In this document: piece by piece, positions 1 through 6,607 of the stretch | Numbering within the stretch: the first letter of the stretch is position 1 | How the letters are laid out: each line of letters opens with the position of its first letter | NCBI GenBank assembly: GCA_934524985.1 | Contig: CAKSYT010000025.1 | Location: 1-20,574 of the forward strand | Origin: an uncultured Faecalibacterium sp. | GTDB lineage: Bacteria > Bacillota > Clostridia > Oscillospirales > Ruminococcaceae | Direction: 5' to 3' | DNA: 20,574 nt | The notes under the pieces: generated by a model | Told to the model about the DNA's origin: nothing | What the model saw: only the letters and a program-made list of their open reading frames with translations | Databases searched by the model: none | Position numbers and translations under genes: made by a program

Positions 1-333
1 CCTTCTGTGGAGATCCCCGCTTCCAACATGAAGAAGGCTATCTGCCAGATTCTGGTTGACGAGGGCTACATCAAGGGTATGCAGGTCAAGAACGACACTG
101 TTCAGGGCACCATCGTTGTCACCCTGAAGTATCAGGCAAACGGCGAGCCCGTTATTGCCGGCCTGCGCCGTGTGTCCAAGCCCGGCCTGCGCATCTACAC
201 CAACTGCGAGGATATGCCCAAGGTCATGAAGGGCCTGGGCACCGCGATCATTTCCACCTCCAAGGGCATCATGACTGACAAGGCCGCTCGTGCTGAGCAC
301 GTCGGCGGCGAAGTCCTGGCCTACGTGTGGTAA
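1..333 (+). CDS. rpsH: 30S ribosomal protein S8 (5' truncated by window edge)
   Basis: S8 binds the central domain of 16S rRNA and helps assemble the small-subunit platform; in some bacteria it also represses its own spc operon. The frame is open from base 1 (Pro-Ser-Val-Glu-Ile...), so the GTG at 7 is an internal valine and not the start. About 110 codons are visible and roughly 20 N-terminal residues lie outside the window, judging by the usual length near 130. The C-terminal signature [13 protein letters not shown]...GGEVLAYVW is characteristic of the family. It is followed after 17 bases by rplF, the normal spc order. Identification is secure; only the start is missing. Confidence 0.97.
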   Translation, partial: PSVEIPASNMKKAICQILVDEGYIKGMQVKNDTVQGTIVVTLKYQANGEPVIAGLRRVSKPGLRIYTNCEDMPKVMKGLGTAIISTSKGIMTDKAARAEHVGGEVLAYVW

Positions 334-350
334 GAAAGGGGTAAAAGACA

Positions 351-902
351 ATGTCGAGAATTGGAAGAAAACCCATCGTCATTCCTGCCGGCGTTACTGT
401 CACTGTCGATGAGGCAGCACACACCGTCGCCGTCAAGGGCCCCAAGGGCAGCCTGAATTCCAACTATCATCCCCTGATGACCGTTAAGGTCGAGGGCAAT
501 GAGGTTTTGGTTACCCGCCCCAATGACGAACCCAAGGCCCGCAGCCTGCACGGCCTGACCCGTACCAACATCGCCAACATGGTGAACGGTGTTGTGAACG
601 GCTACGAGAAGAAGCTGGAGATCGTTGGCGTTGGTATGCGCTGCCAGAAGCAGGGCTCCAACCTGGTCATGAACCTGGGCTTCTCTCACCAGGTGAACGT
701 CCCCGATACCGAGGACTGCACCATTGTGTGGCAGGATCCCAACCACTTCTCTGTTACCGGTATCGACAAGCAGAAGGTCGGCCAGTATGCTGCAGAGATC
801 CGCGCCAAGAAGCCGCCTGAGCCGTACAAGGGCAAGGGCATCCGCTACGCTGGCGAGGTCGTCAAGCACAAAGAAGGCAAGGCCGGTAAGGGCAAGAAAT
901 AA
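351..902 (+). CDS. rplF: 50S ribosomal protein L6
   Basis: L6 binds 23S rRNA near the sarcin-ricin loop and supports the factor-binding region of the 50S subunit. The 183-residue product opens with MSRIGRKPIVIPAGV, the canonical L6 N-terminus, and carries the second-domain motif PEPYKGKGIRYAGE near residues 155-170, which holds most of the conserved RNA contacts. The C-terminus is a basic Lys/Gly tail, slightly longer than in many L6 proteins. The ATG follows a purine-rich AAAGGGG about 10 bases upstream. It lies between rpsH and rplR with short gaps, so it is surely cotranscribed. Confidence 0.97.
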   Translation: MSRIGRKPIVIPAGVTVTVDEAAHTVAVKGPKGSLNSNYHPLMTVKVEGNEVLVTRPNDEPKARSLHGLTRTNIANMVNGVVNGYEKKLEIVGVGMRCQKQGSNLVMNLGFSHQVNVPDTEDCTIVWQDPNHFSVTGIDKQKVGQYAAEIRAKKPPEPYKGKGIRYAGEVVKHKEGKAGKGKK

Positions 903-920
903 GGTAAGGAGTGAAAGACA

Positions 921-1280
921 ATGGTTAAGCAGATCGACAAGAACGAAGCTCGTCTTCGTCGTCATCGCCGCGTTCGCAACAAGATCAGCGGCACCGCAGC
1001 ACGTCCTCGCCTGGATGTTTTCCGCTCCGCCAAGCACATTTACGCTCAGATCATCGATGATGAGCAGGGCGTGACTCTGGTGTCGGCTTCCACTATGGAC
1101 AAGGACTTCAACGGTTTCGGCGGCAACGTCGAGGCCGCTGCTGAGATCGGCAAGAAGGTCGCAGCAAAGGCTCTGGAAAAGGGCATCACCGAGGTCGTGT
1201 TCGACCGTGGTGGCTACGTTTATCATGGCCGTGTTAAGGCCCTGGCTGATGGCGCCCGTGAGGGCGGCCTGAAGCTGTAA
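921..1280 (+). CDS. rplR: 50S ribosomal protein L18
   Basis: L18 binds 5S rRNA and anchors it in the central protuberance with L5. The product is 119 residues, the standard bacterial length. It starts with a basic stretch ([30 protein letters not shown]) that matches the family's 5S-binding N-terminus, and contains the conserved [21 protein letters not shown] block near the C-terminus. AAGGAG lies about 10 bases before the ATG. It follows rplF and precedes rpsE by 19 bases, the invariant spc order. No anomalies were seen. Confidence 0.97.
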   Translation: MVKQIDKNEARLRRHRRVRNKISGTAARPRLDVFRSAKHIYAQIIDDEQGVTLVSASTMDKDFNGFGGNVEAAAEIGKKVAAKALEKGITEVVFDRGGYVYHGRVKALADGAREGGLKL

Positions 1281-1299
1281 TGAGAGGAGGAAACACATT

Positions 1300-1800
1300 A
1301 TGGCTATGAGAAACCGTGAAGACGACGGCATGATCACCAAGGTTGTCTCCATCAACCGCGTTTCCAAGACGGTCAAGGGCGGCCGCATCATGAAGTTTGC
1401 CGCTCTGGTCGTCGTGGGCGACGGCAAGGGCACCATCGGTTACGGCATCGGCAAGTCTGGCGAAGTGCCTGAGGCAATCCGCAAGGGCGAGGCTGCTGCC
1501 AAGAAGAACATGCACAAGGTTGCCCTGAAGGGCACCACCATCCCCCACGAGATCGTCGGCAAGTACGGCGCAGGCGCTGTTCTGCTCAAGCCGGCTGCAC
1601 CCGGTACCGGTATGATCGCCGGCGGCCCCGTGCGTGCCGTCATTGAGGCTGCTGGCATCAAGGACGTTCGTGCGAAGTCTATGCGTTCCAACAACCCCAT
1701 CAACGTTGTTGCTGCTACCTTTGCAGGTCTGTGCGGTCTGGTCAGCGCCGAGTCTGTCGCTGAGAAGCGCGGCAAGACCGTGAAAGAAATTCTGGGTTAA
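1300..1800 (+). CDS. rpsE: 30S ribosomal protein S5
   Basis: S5 lies near the mRNA entry channel and helps decoding fidelity; mutations in the family's N-terminal loop give spectinomycin resistance. The 166-residue protein has the double-stranded-RNA-binding-like N-domain ([19 protein letters not shown] then [17 protein letters not shown], about residues 15-60) and the C-terminal domain with [17 protein letters not shown] and RSNNPINVV. The start at 1300 is chosen over the internal ATG at 1306 because GAGGAGG sits nine bases upstream of 1300. Its stop codon overlaps the ribosome binding site of rpmD, indicating tight coupling. Confidence 0.97.
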   Translation: MAMRNREDDGMITKVVSINRVSKTVKGGRIMKFAALVVVGDGKGTIGYGIGKSGEVPEAIRKGEAAAKKNMHKVALKGTTIPHEIVGKYGAGAVLLKPAAPGTGMIAGGPVRAVIEAAGIKDVRAKSMRSNNPINVVAATFAGLCGLVSAESVAEKRGKTVKEILG

Positions 1801-1814
1801 GGAGGTAACTAACC

Positions 1815-2000
1815 ATGGCAGATAAGATGCTCAAGATCGAGCTGAAGAAGAGCCTGATCGGCCGCGGCGCTAAGCAGATCGCTACCGCTGAGGCTCTGGG
1901 CCTGAAGAAGCCGGGCGACGTTACCGTTCAGCCTGACAACGCCGCTACGCAGGGCAAGATCGCAAAGATCGGCTTCCTGCTCAGCGTCACCGAAGCCTAA
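1815..2000 (+). CDS. rpmD: 50S ribosomal protein L30
   Basis: A 61-residue protein with the bacterial L30 pattern: short beta strand (MLKIELKKSLIGR), the helix that in relatives reads as q..t..aLGL.k, and a C-terminal strand ending KIGFLLSVTE. L30 binds 23S rRNA on the 50S surface. AAGGAGG overlaps the rpsE stop and lies eight bases before the ATG. Length and position between rpsE and rplO are exactly as expected for the spc operon, which makes this short ORF a secure call. Confidence 0.95.
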   Translation: MADKMLKIELKKSLIGRGAKQIATAEALGLKKPGDVTVQPDNAATQGKIAKIGFLLSVTEA

Positions 2001-2020
2001 TAGCAGGGGGTATACGCATA

Positions 2021-2461
2021 ATGAAACTTCATGAACTGCACGCGATTCCCGGCGCCAACAAGGCTGTGACCCGCAAGGGCCGCGGCATTGGCTCCGGCAA
2101 TGGCAAGACTGCCGGTTTCGGCAGCAAGGGCCAGAAGGCCCGTTCCGGCGTGAAGCACGCTGGTTTCGAGGGCGGCCAGATGCCTCTGGCACGCCGCCTG
2201 CCCAAGGTTGGCTTTAACAACATCTTTGCTACCCAGTACGCCATCGTCAACGTGGCTGATCTGGAGGCTGCTTTCAATGCCGGCGATGTCGTCGATACCG
2301 AGGCTCTGAAGGCTAAGGGTCTGGTCAAGAAGACCCTGGACGGCGTTAAGGTTCTGGGCAACGGCGAGCTGACCAAGGCTCTGACCGTGAAGGCCGCAGC
2401 CTATTCCGCTTCTGCCAAAGAGAAAATCGAGAAGGCAGGCGGAAAGGCTGAGGTGATGTAA
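2021..2461 (+). CDS. rplO: 50S ribosomal protein L15
   Basis: L15 is an early-to-mid assembly protein that threads a long extended tail through 23S rRNA. The 146-residue product starts MKLHELHAIPGANK, followed by the Gly/Arg/Lys-rich extension (RKGRGIGSGNGKTAGFGSKGQ, about residues 19-40), and has the conserved GGQMPLARRLPKVGF motif near residues 50-65. The C-terminal globular half contains VLGNGELTKALTVKA. It ends one base before the GTG start of secY, and the secY ribosome binding site lies inside its last codons, so the two are probably translationally coupled. Confidence 0.97.
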   Translation: MKLHELHAIPGANKAVTRKGRGIGSGNGKTAGFGSKGQKARSGVKHAGFEGGQMPLARRLPKVGFNNIFATQYAIVNVADLEAAFNAGDVVDTEALKAKGLVKKTLDGVKVLGNGELTKALTVKAAAYSASAKEKIEKAGGKAEVM

Positions 2462-2462
2462 G

Positions 2463-3758
2463 GTGTTCCAGACATTCCGTAACGCATGGAAGATCCCCGA
2501 GCTTAAAAATCGTCTTCTGTTCACGCTGGCGATCCTCGTGGTTTACCGTCTTGGCTGTGCCATCCCCGTGCCGTTCGTTTCCGGCTCTGCTCTGACGCAG
2601 ATGTTTGCAAACGGCGATATGCTCTCGTACCTCAATATGATGAGCGGCGGCGCACTGGCAAGATGCACGCTCTTCGCGTTAGGTGTGACACCCTATATCA
2701 ACGCCTCTATTATTGTGCAGCTGCTGACTGTGGCCATTCCTGCGCTGGAAAATCTGGCAAAGGAAGCGGACGGCCAGCAGAAGCTGCAGCAGATCAACCG
2801 GTACGCCGGTGCCGTGGTCGCACTGATCATGAGCATTGGCTACTACTTCGTGATCCGCAATATGGGCGCACTGAAGTATGTTTCCGGCGCAGCCGGCGTG
2901 TTCGCCGCTGTGGTCATCATCGCCACCTTCGTTGCAGGTGCTCAGCTGATCACCTGGGCGGGCGAGCAGATCGATGACAAGGGTATCGGCAACGGTATCT
3001 CCCTTCTGATCTTTGCCTCCATCGTTTCCAACTGGTCCTCGCTGTACACCTCTGTGACGGGTCTGCTGACCCGCGCAGCGGCCGGCGAGCCTCAGTTCTA
3101 CATCCTGCTGCCCGTTCTGGTGGTTCTGGCACTGGTTGCTGTGGTCTTTGTGGTGGTCATGACCAACGCAGAGCGCCGCATCACCATCCAGTACGCCAAG
3201 CGTGTGGTGGGCCGGAAGCAGATGGGCGGCCAGAACAGCTACCTGCCCCTGAAGCTGAACATGAGCGGCGTCATGCCCATCATCTTCGCTTCGGCTCTGG
3301 TGTCCATCCCGGGCACCATCGGCAGCTTCCTGCAGATCGATCAGACCGCTCACCCGGTCTGGTATGCGTTCTTCCATACCTTCAACTACACCTCTTGGCT
3401 GTACGTTGTGATCTACCTGCTGCTGATTTTGGCATTCAACTACTTCTATGTGGCCATCCAGTACAACCCCGTTGAGATCGCCAACAATCTGCGCCGCAAC
3501 AACGGCTCGATCCCCGGCTTCCGTCCCGGCAAGCCGACCAGCGATTTCATCACCCGCACCCTGAACAAGATCACCCTCATCGGTGCCATCTTCTTGGCTG
3601 CGGTGGCTGTACTGCCGATCATTCTGGGCAACCTGACCGGTATGAGCATTCAGCTGGGCGGTACCAGTCTGCTGATCGTGGTTGGTGTGGCACTGGATAC
3701 CACCCGCAGCCTCGATAGCTTTATGACCATGCGCAACCACAAGGGTTTCCTTGGCTGA
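2463..3758 (+). CDS. secY: Preprotein translocase channel subunit SecY
   Basis: SecY forms the protein-conducting channel of the inner membrane with SecE and SecG, and receives substrates from SecA or the ribosome. The 431-residue product is of normal length and has about ten hydrophobic segments. Family motifs include RLGCAIPVP at residues 29-37 (end of TM1), VTPYINASIIVQLL in the plug/TM2 region, and ERRITIQYAKRVVG in the large cytoplasmic loop that contacts SecA and ribosomes. The start is GTG, supported by GAGGTGATG just upstream and by N-terminal alignment (FRNAWKIPELKNRLLFT). It is the last gene before a terminator-like hairpin at 3782-3826. Confidence 0.97.
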   Translation: MFQTFRNAWKIPELKNRLLFTLAILVVYRLGCAIPVPFVSGSALTQMFANGDMLSYLNMMSGGALARCTLFALGVTPYINASIIVQLLTVAIPALENLAKEADGQQKLQQINRYAGAVVALIMSIGYYFVIRNMGALKYVSGAAGVFAAVVIIATFVAGAQLITWAGEQIDDKGIGNGISLLIFASIVSNWSSLYTSVTGLLTRAAAGEPQFYILLPVLVVLALVAVVFVVVMTNAERRITIQYAKRVVGRKQMGGQNSYLPLKLNMSGVMPIIFASALVSIPGTIGSFLQIDQTAHPVWYAFFHTFNYTSWLYVVIYLLLILAFNYFYVAIQYNPVEIANNLRRNNGSIPGFRPGKPTSDFITRTLNKITLIGAIFLAAVAVLPIILGNLTGMSIQLGGTSLLIVVGVALDTTRSLDSFMTMRNHKGFLG

Positions 3759-3781
3759 TCTGAAGCAATAAAGATGTAAGA

Positions 3782-3826
3782 AAGCACTGGAAAGGAGAGT
3801 ACGCTCATACTTTTCAGTGCTTTTTT
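3782..3826 (+). terminator. Intrinsic-terminator-like hairpin between secY and adk
   Basis: A 13-bp stem (AAGCACTGGAAAG at 3782-3794 with CTTTTCAGTGCTT at 3810-3822, one G-U pair, 15-nt loop) runs into six T residues at 3821-3826. Geometry fits a Rho-independent terminator. It sits between secY and adk, genes usually cotranscribed, so it may act as partial attenuation, lowering adk-map relative to ribosomal proteins. Confidence 0.8.
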
Positions 3827-3852
3827 GCTTTTGTACGGTATGTTTCTATAAC
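3825..3852 (+). promoter_or_regulatory. Possible promoter for adk-map
   Basis: TTGCTT at 3825-3830 and TATAAC at 3847-3852 are 16 bases apart, immediately after the terminator-like hairpin and about 30 bases before adk. The -10 box is close to consensus and the -35 box moderate. This would let adk and map be transcribed independently of the spc operon. It is a motif match only. Confidence 0.4.
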
Positions 3853-3879
3853 GCAACATATAAGAAAGGAAGCGATCCT

Positions 3880-4512
3880 ATGAATCTGATCCTGTTGGGC
3901 GCACCCGGCGCAGGCAAAGGCACGCAGGCCGAGATCATCTGCGCAAAGCTGAACATCCCTTCCATCAGCACCGGCAACATCCTGCGTGCTGCTGTCAAGG
4001 AGGGTACCGAGATGGGCCTGAAGGCCAAGAGCTTTATGGACGCCGGCGCGCTGGTTCCCGATGAAGTCATCATCGGCATCCTGAAGGAGCGTCTGGCACA
4101 GGCTGACTGCGCCAACGGCTTCATTCTGGACGGCGTGCCCCGCACCATTGCGCAGGCAGAGGCCATCGAGACCATGGGCATCCGCATCGACAAGGTGCTG
4201 GAGCTGCAGGTGGAGGACAGCGTGATCGTAGAGCGCATGAGCGGCCGCCGTGTCTGCGAGAAGTGCGGCGCAAGCTACCACATCCTGAACAAGAAGAGCA
4301 AGGTGGAGGGCGTCTGCGACCTGTGCGGCGGCAAGACCGTCATCCGCAAGGACGACCAGCCCGCGACCGTGCTGGACCGTCTGAAAGCCTACCATGAGCA
4401 GACCGAGCCGCTGGTGGAGTTCTACCGCACCCGCGGCAAGCTGGCAGAGATCAAGTTCTGCCCCTCCATCGAGGAGACTACGGCTGAAGTCATGAAGGCT
4501 TTGGAGGCATAA
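3880..4512 (+). CDS. adk: Adenylate kinase, zinc-LID type
   Basis: Cytosolic enzyme catalysing ATP + AMP = 2 ADP. The 210-residue product has the P-loop GAPGAGKGT (residues 7-15), the AMP-site region STGNILRAAV near 30-39, and FILDGVPRT near 81-89; many relatives have GFPR where this one has GVPR. The LID (about residues 120-160) carries four cysteines in two CxxC pairs (C126/C129 and C146/C149), the structural zinc site common in Gram-positive adenylate kinases. An upstream in-frame ATG at 3817 would add 21 residues (MLFCFCTVCFYNATYKKGSDP) from the terminator region. The ATG at 3880 is chosen because it follows AAGAAAGGAAG and matches the family N-terminus MNLILLGAPG. It is followed by map after a 2-base gap. 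Confidence 0.97.
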   Translation: MNLILLGAPGAGKGTQAEIICAKLNIPSISTGNILRAAVKEGTEMGLKAKSFMDAGALVPDEVIIGILKERLAQADCANGFILDGVPRTIAQAEAIETMGIRIDKVLELQVEDSVIVERMSGRRVCEKCGASYHILNKKSKVEGVCDLCGGKTVIRKDDQPATVLDRLKAYHEQTEPLVEFYRTRGKLAEIKFCPSIEETTAEVMKALEA

Positions 4513-4514
4513 GC

Positions 4515-5306
4515 GTGATCCAGATCAAAAATGCAAAAGAACTGGACGGTATGCGCCGGGCAAACGCCCTGAGCGCAGCTGCCCTGAAGTACGGCGGAGA
4601 GCACATCGAAGCAGGCATGACCACTTGGGAACTGGACAAGCTGATCTACGACTTCATCGTGAAGCACGGCGGCATCCCCAACTTCAAGGGTCTGTACGGT
4701 TTTCCCGGCACAGCCTGCATCAGCCTGAACGATACCGTCATCCACGGCATCCCCTCTCACGATATCGTCATCCGCCCGGGTGACATCGTGAGCATCGACA
4801 CCGGTGCCAAGGTGGACGGCTTCAACGGCGACAACGCCTGCACCTACGCGGTGGGTAAGGTGGACTTGGAAGCCCAGCGCCTGCTGGAGGTGACCAAGGC
4901 TTCTCTGTACAAGGGCATCGAGCAGGCCGTGGCGGGCAACCGCATCGGCGATATCGGCTACGCCGTGCAGAGCTACTGCGAGGACGCGGGCTTCTCTGTG
5001 GTGCGTGACTTTGTGGGTCACGGCACCGGCAAGGAGCTGCACGAGGACCCCGAGGTGCCCAACTACGGCCATCAGGGCCGCGGGCCCCGTCTGGTGCCCG
5101 GCATGACCATCGCCATTGAGCCGATGATCTGTCAGGGAGACTACAAGATCAAGCAGCTCAGCGACGGCTGGACTGTCAAGACCAAGGACGGCGGGCTGGC
5201 TGCTCACTTCGAGCACTCCATCGCCATCCTGAAGGACCGCACCGAGATCATGACCCGCAGCTGGGATGACCCGGATTTTGACCCGGCCACCTTCAGCCTG
5301 AAGTAA
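4515..5306 (+). CDS. map: Type I methionine aminopeptidase
   Basis: Removes the initiator methionine from nascent proteins after deformylation. The 263-residue protein has the pita-bread fold's dinuclear metal ligands in order: D95 (SIDTG), D106 (NGDNA), H169 (GHGTGKELHE), E202 (AIEPM) and E233 (FEHSIAI), plus substrate-binding H77 (VIHGIP). Length fits the short type I enzymes with no N-terminal extension. The start is GTG, two bases after the adk stop, with TGGAGG at 4502-4507 inside the end of adk, so translation is probably coupled. The adk-map order is classic for Firmicutes and the gene is closed by a perfect 16-bp terminator stem. Confidence 0.97.
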   Translation: MIQIKNAKELDGMRRANALSAAALKYGGEHIEAGMTTWELDKLIYDFIVKHGGIPNFKGLYGFPGTACISLNDTVIHGIPSHDIVIRPGDIVSIDTGAKVDGFNGDNACTYAVGKVDLEAQRLLEVTKASLYKGIEQAVAGNRIGDIGYAVQSYCEDAGFSVVRDFVGHGTGKELHEDPEVPNYGHQGRGPRLVPGMTIAIEPMICQGDYKIKQLSDGWTVKTKDGGLAAHFEHSIAILKDRTEIMTRSWDDPDFDPATFSLK

Positions 5307-5317
5307 GCAACCTTTAT

Positions 5318-5357
5318 AAAGGAGCCGCTGCACACAGTTCGTGCAGCGGCTCCTTTT
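5318..5357 (+). terminator. Terminator after map
   Basis: A perfect 16-bp inverted repeat (AAAGGAGCCGCTGCAC at 5318-5333 with its complement at 5341-5356) encloses a 7-nt loop and ends in TTTT. Because the stem starts with AAA and ends with TTT it could also work in reverse. It marks the end of the secY/adk-map transcription unit. Confidence 0.85.
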
Positions 5358-5364
5358 GCCAGAA

Positions 5365-5569
5365 GGACGATTTTGAATGGCTTCCGCTGCGCTCTAGCCA
5401 TGTTTAGCGGAAGAATTATTTTAAATTTCGGGATATCGGAACGCCTGCGGGCGTTCCGATATCCCATTTTCACAGGTGAGGTCGTGGAGGAAAACAGCAT
5501 TTGCAGCGCCGCTTTCTGCGAAAGCGCGGCGCTGCAGGAAAAGCTTCTGCCAGCCTTCAGCAGGCTGAC
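5365..5569 (-). repeat. Variable-stem hairpin element, copy 1 (short form, inverted)
   Basis: Read on the minus strand this copy has, in order: a GC-rich hairpin at 5503-5535; a segment resembling 'cctccacgacc...gtgaaaa'; a perfect 16-bp hairpin at 5430-5465 with loop CGCA (TGCG on plus); an AT-rich segment (aaaataattcttccgct); and a terminal block ending CATTCAAAATCGTCC at 5365. The same order occurs in the copies at 10119, 17926 and, without the GC-rich hairpin, 5581. It lacks the long internal body of the copies at 5581 and 10119. No protein gene is supported here. Confidence 0.85.
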
Positions 5570-5580
5570 CCATTATATGA

Positions 5581-5824
5581 CCATTTTCCCTTTACGACCC
5601 CTCTGCGTGAAAATGCGTTTGGAGCGCTCCGCAGAGCGCGACAAACGCAAAAATAAAAATAATTCTTCCGCTGATGATGCCCAGAGCGCAACAACGACGA
5701 CAGCCGCCAGCGGCGGAAGCAGGGAGGAGTTGTTGGGGCAGCGGCCAGCAAGACGCGCGTGCCGCCCAAGGCACGATGCGGATGCTGGGTGCCGCAACCC
5801 GATAGCGGAGGGCATTTTAAATCG
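5581..5824 (+). repeat. Variable-stem hairpin element, copy 2 (long form)
   Basis: Direct counterpart of 10190-10430. The variable hairpin is at 5614-5649: arms TGCGTTTGGAGCGCTC and GAGCGCGACAAACGCA around loop CGCA, with two tandem G/A mismatches at 5622-5623 with 5640-5641. After it comes aaataaaaataat.cttccgctga, then a body of about 130 bp (including ggagttgttggggcagcggc) that is roughly 90 percent identical to the 10119 copy by eye. It ends with GCGGAGGGCATTTTAAATCG. It lies head to head with copy 1. Confidence 0.85.
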
Positions 5825-5837
5825 TTTTGCTTGCCCG

Positions 5838-5874
5838 AAAAGGCTGTCTGCGGAGAAACAGCAGACCGCCTTTT
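5838..5874. terminator. Terminator-like stem upstream of infA
   Basis: AAAAGGC-t-GTCTGC at 5838-5851 pairs with GCAGAC-c-GCCTTTT at 5861-5874, a 13-bp stem with one mismatch and a 9-nt loop, bounded by A4 and T4. It could stop transcription in either direction and would insulate the infA promoter from read-through. Confidence 0.5.
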
Positions 5875-6022
5875 CCGCTTCTCACTCCTGCAATTTGTGC
5901 AATTGTGACAAGTTTTCGTGAAAAAGTTTCACCTTCACGGTGGAGAAACGCGAAAGCCGGGCAGGGCAGGAAAGAGCTTTTACACAGAATAATTTTTTAT
6001 CGGAAATACGGAAAAAACCTCT
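5875..6022. other. Non-coding spacer before infA promoter
   Basis: No start codon with a ribosome binding site and no family resemblance was found in either strand. The stretch is AT-richer than the neighbouring genes, with small inverted repeats such as GTTTCACC...GGTGGAGAAAC, and leads into the infA promoter. Confidence 0.5.
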
Positions 6023-6050
6023 TGCAAATTGACAACAAAAGGTGTATAAT
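6023..6050 (+). promoter_or_regulatory. Predicted sigma-A promoter of the infA/alpha operon
   Basis: TTGCAA (6023-6028), 16-base spacer and a perfect TATAAT (6045-6050), the best -10 box in the window. Transcription would start near 6056-6058. A TTGACA at 6029-6034 is only 10 bases from the -10 box and cannot pair with it. This leaves a leader of about 264 nt before the infA start. Confidence 0.75.
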
Positions 6051-6056
6051 CTATAA

Positions 6057-6320
6057 ATGGCTGTGGAAGCCAGATACTTCCTCGACGGACAGGCTCAGTC
6101 TGCCCGTTTTGCGGATTTTGTGCCGCAGGAGATGAAGTATGTGGCGCTCATCGCCACCTGTCCGTCTGAGGACCGGCGTAAAGGCTCCTAAAAAGAGAAG
6201 CGGCAAACTGCACAAAACGGGCGCAGGCACGGAAGAATGCAGTGCTTTCTGTTTTCCGGGGCGGGAGCACCGGTGCTCAATTATGACAAACTGAGCAGAT
6301 CCAATGAGGAGGCAAATAGC
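6057..6320 (+). promoter_or_regulatory. Long, potentially structured 5' leader of infA
   Basis: Visible pairings: CCTC-GACGGACAGG (6080-6093) with CCTGTCCGTC-t-GAGG (6157-6171), 14 bp with one bulge; inside it TGCGG/CCGCA (6110-6114/6123-6127) and GTGGCG/CGCCAC (6141-6146/6152-6157, sharing one base with the outer stem). Downstream is the perfect palindrome GAGCACCGGTGCTC at 6265-6278. It may be a cis-regulatory RNA, or it may hold a decayed gene: an unsupported 44-codon ORF (6057-6191) starts at the predicted transcription start with no ribosome binding site. Both readings are inference. Confidence 0.4.
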
Positions 6321-6572
6321 TTGTCTAAAGAAGACGTCATCGAGATCGAAGGCATTGTGCGTGAAGCCATGCCCAACGCCATCTTTAAGGTGGAAATGTT
6401 GAGCGAGGATAAGAACACCGGGAAGCTCACTCCCAGCGGTCACATCCTCTTAGCGCACATCTCCGGCAAGCTGCGGACCAATTTCATCCGTATCCTGCCC
6501 GGGGACAAGGTAACCGTGGAAATGTCGCCCTATGATCTTTCTAAGGGCCGCATCACCTGGCGCTCCAAATAA
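6321..6572 (+). CDS. infA: Translation initiation factor IF-1 with internal insertion
   Basis: IF-1 is a single OB-fold protein that occupies the A site of the 30S subunit during initiation. The 83-residue product has [19 protein letters not shown] at the N-terminus, then [10 protein letters not shown], the hallmark [26 protein letters not shown], and a basic end. Typical IF-1 is 72 residues. Here about 11 extra residues (around [13 protein letters not shown], positions 27-39) sit where others have a short turn between strands. The start is TTG at 6321, because GAGGAGG lies upstream and the family N-terminus follows directly; the frame stays open upstream to an ATG at 6237 without a good ribosome site. 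It heads the alpha operon. Confidence 0.93.
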   Translation: MSKEDVIEIEGIVREAMPNAIFKVEMLSEDKNTGKLTPSGHILLAHISGKLRTNFIRILPGDKVTVEMSPYDLSKGRITWRSK

Positions 6573-6607
6573 GCGTCAGGGCATCAACCAAAAGGAGGTT
6601 CAACATC

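Noticed and set aside
321..2524. Long minus-strand frames across rplF to secY
   Set aside because: They are complements of unmistakable ribosomal protein genes and carry no recognisable domains.
3817..3879. Upstream start for adenylate kinase adding 21 residues
   Set aside because: The extra residues come from the terminator tail, lack family similarity, and the ATG at 3880 has the proper ribosome site.
5573..5815. Minus-strand frame in the long element body, also present at 9912-10421 (shared ...SAIGLRHPASASCLGRH..., then PPLAAVVVVAL)
   Set aside because: The two readings are similar only because the DNA repeats are similar. Many differences between copies change amino acids, there is no clear ribosome site, and the frame crosses the variable hairpin.
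5365..5824. CRISPR array or small transposon with a transposase
   Set aside because: There is no regular repeat-spacer spacing, and no transposase, IS200/IS605 or reverse-transcriptase motif occurs anywhere in the window.
6057..6191. 44-codon ORF beginning at the predicted infA transcript start
   Set aside because: It would have to be translated from a leaderless mRNA, has no ribosome site and no intact family match. It is treated as leader RNA or as part of a possible decayed gene.
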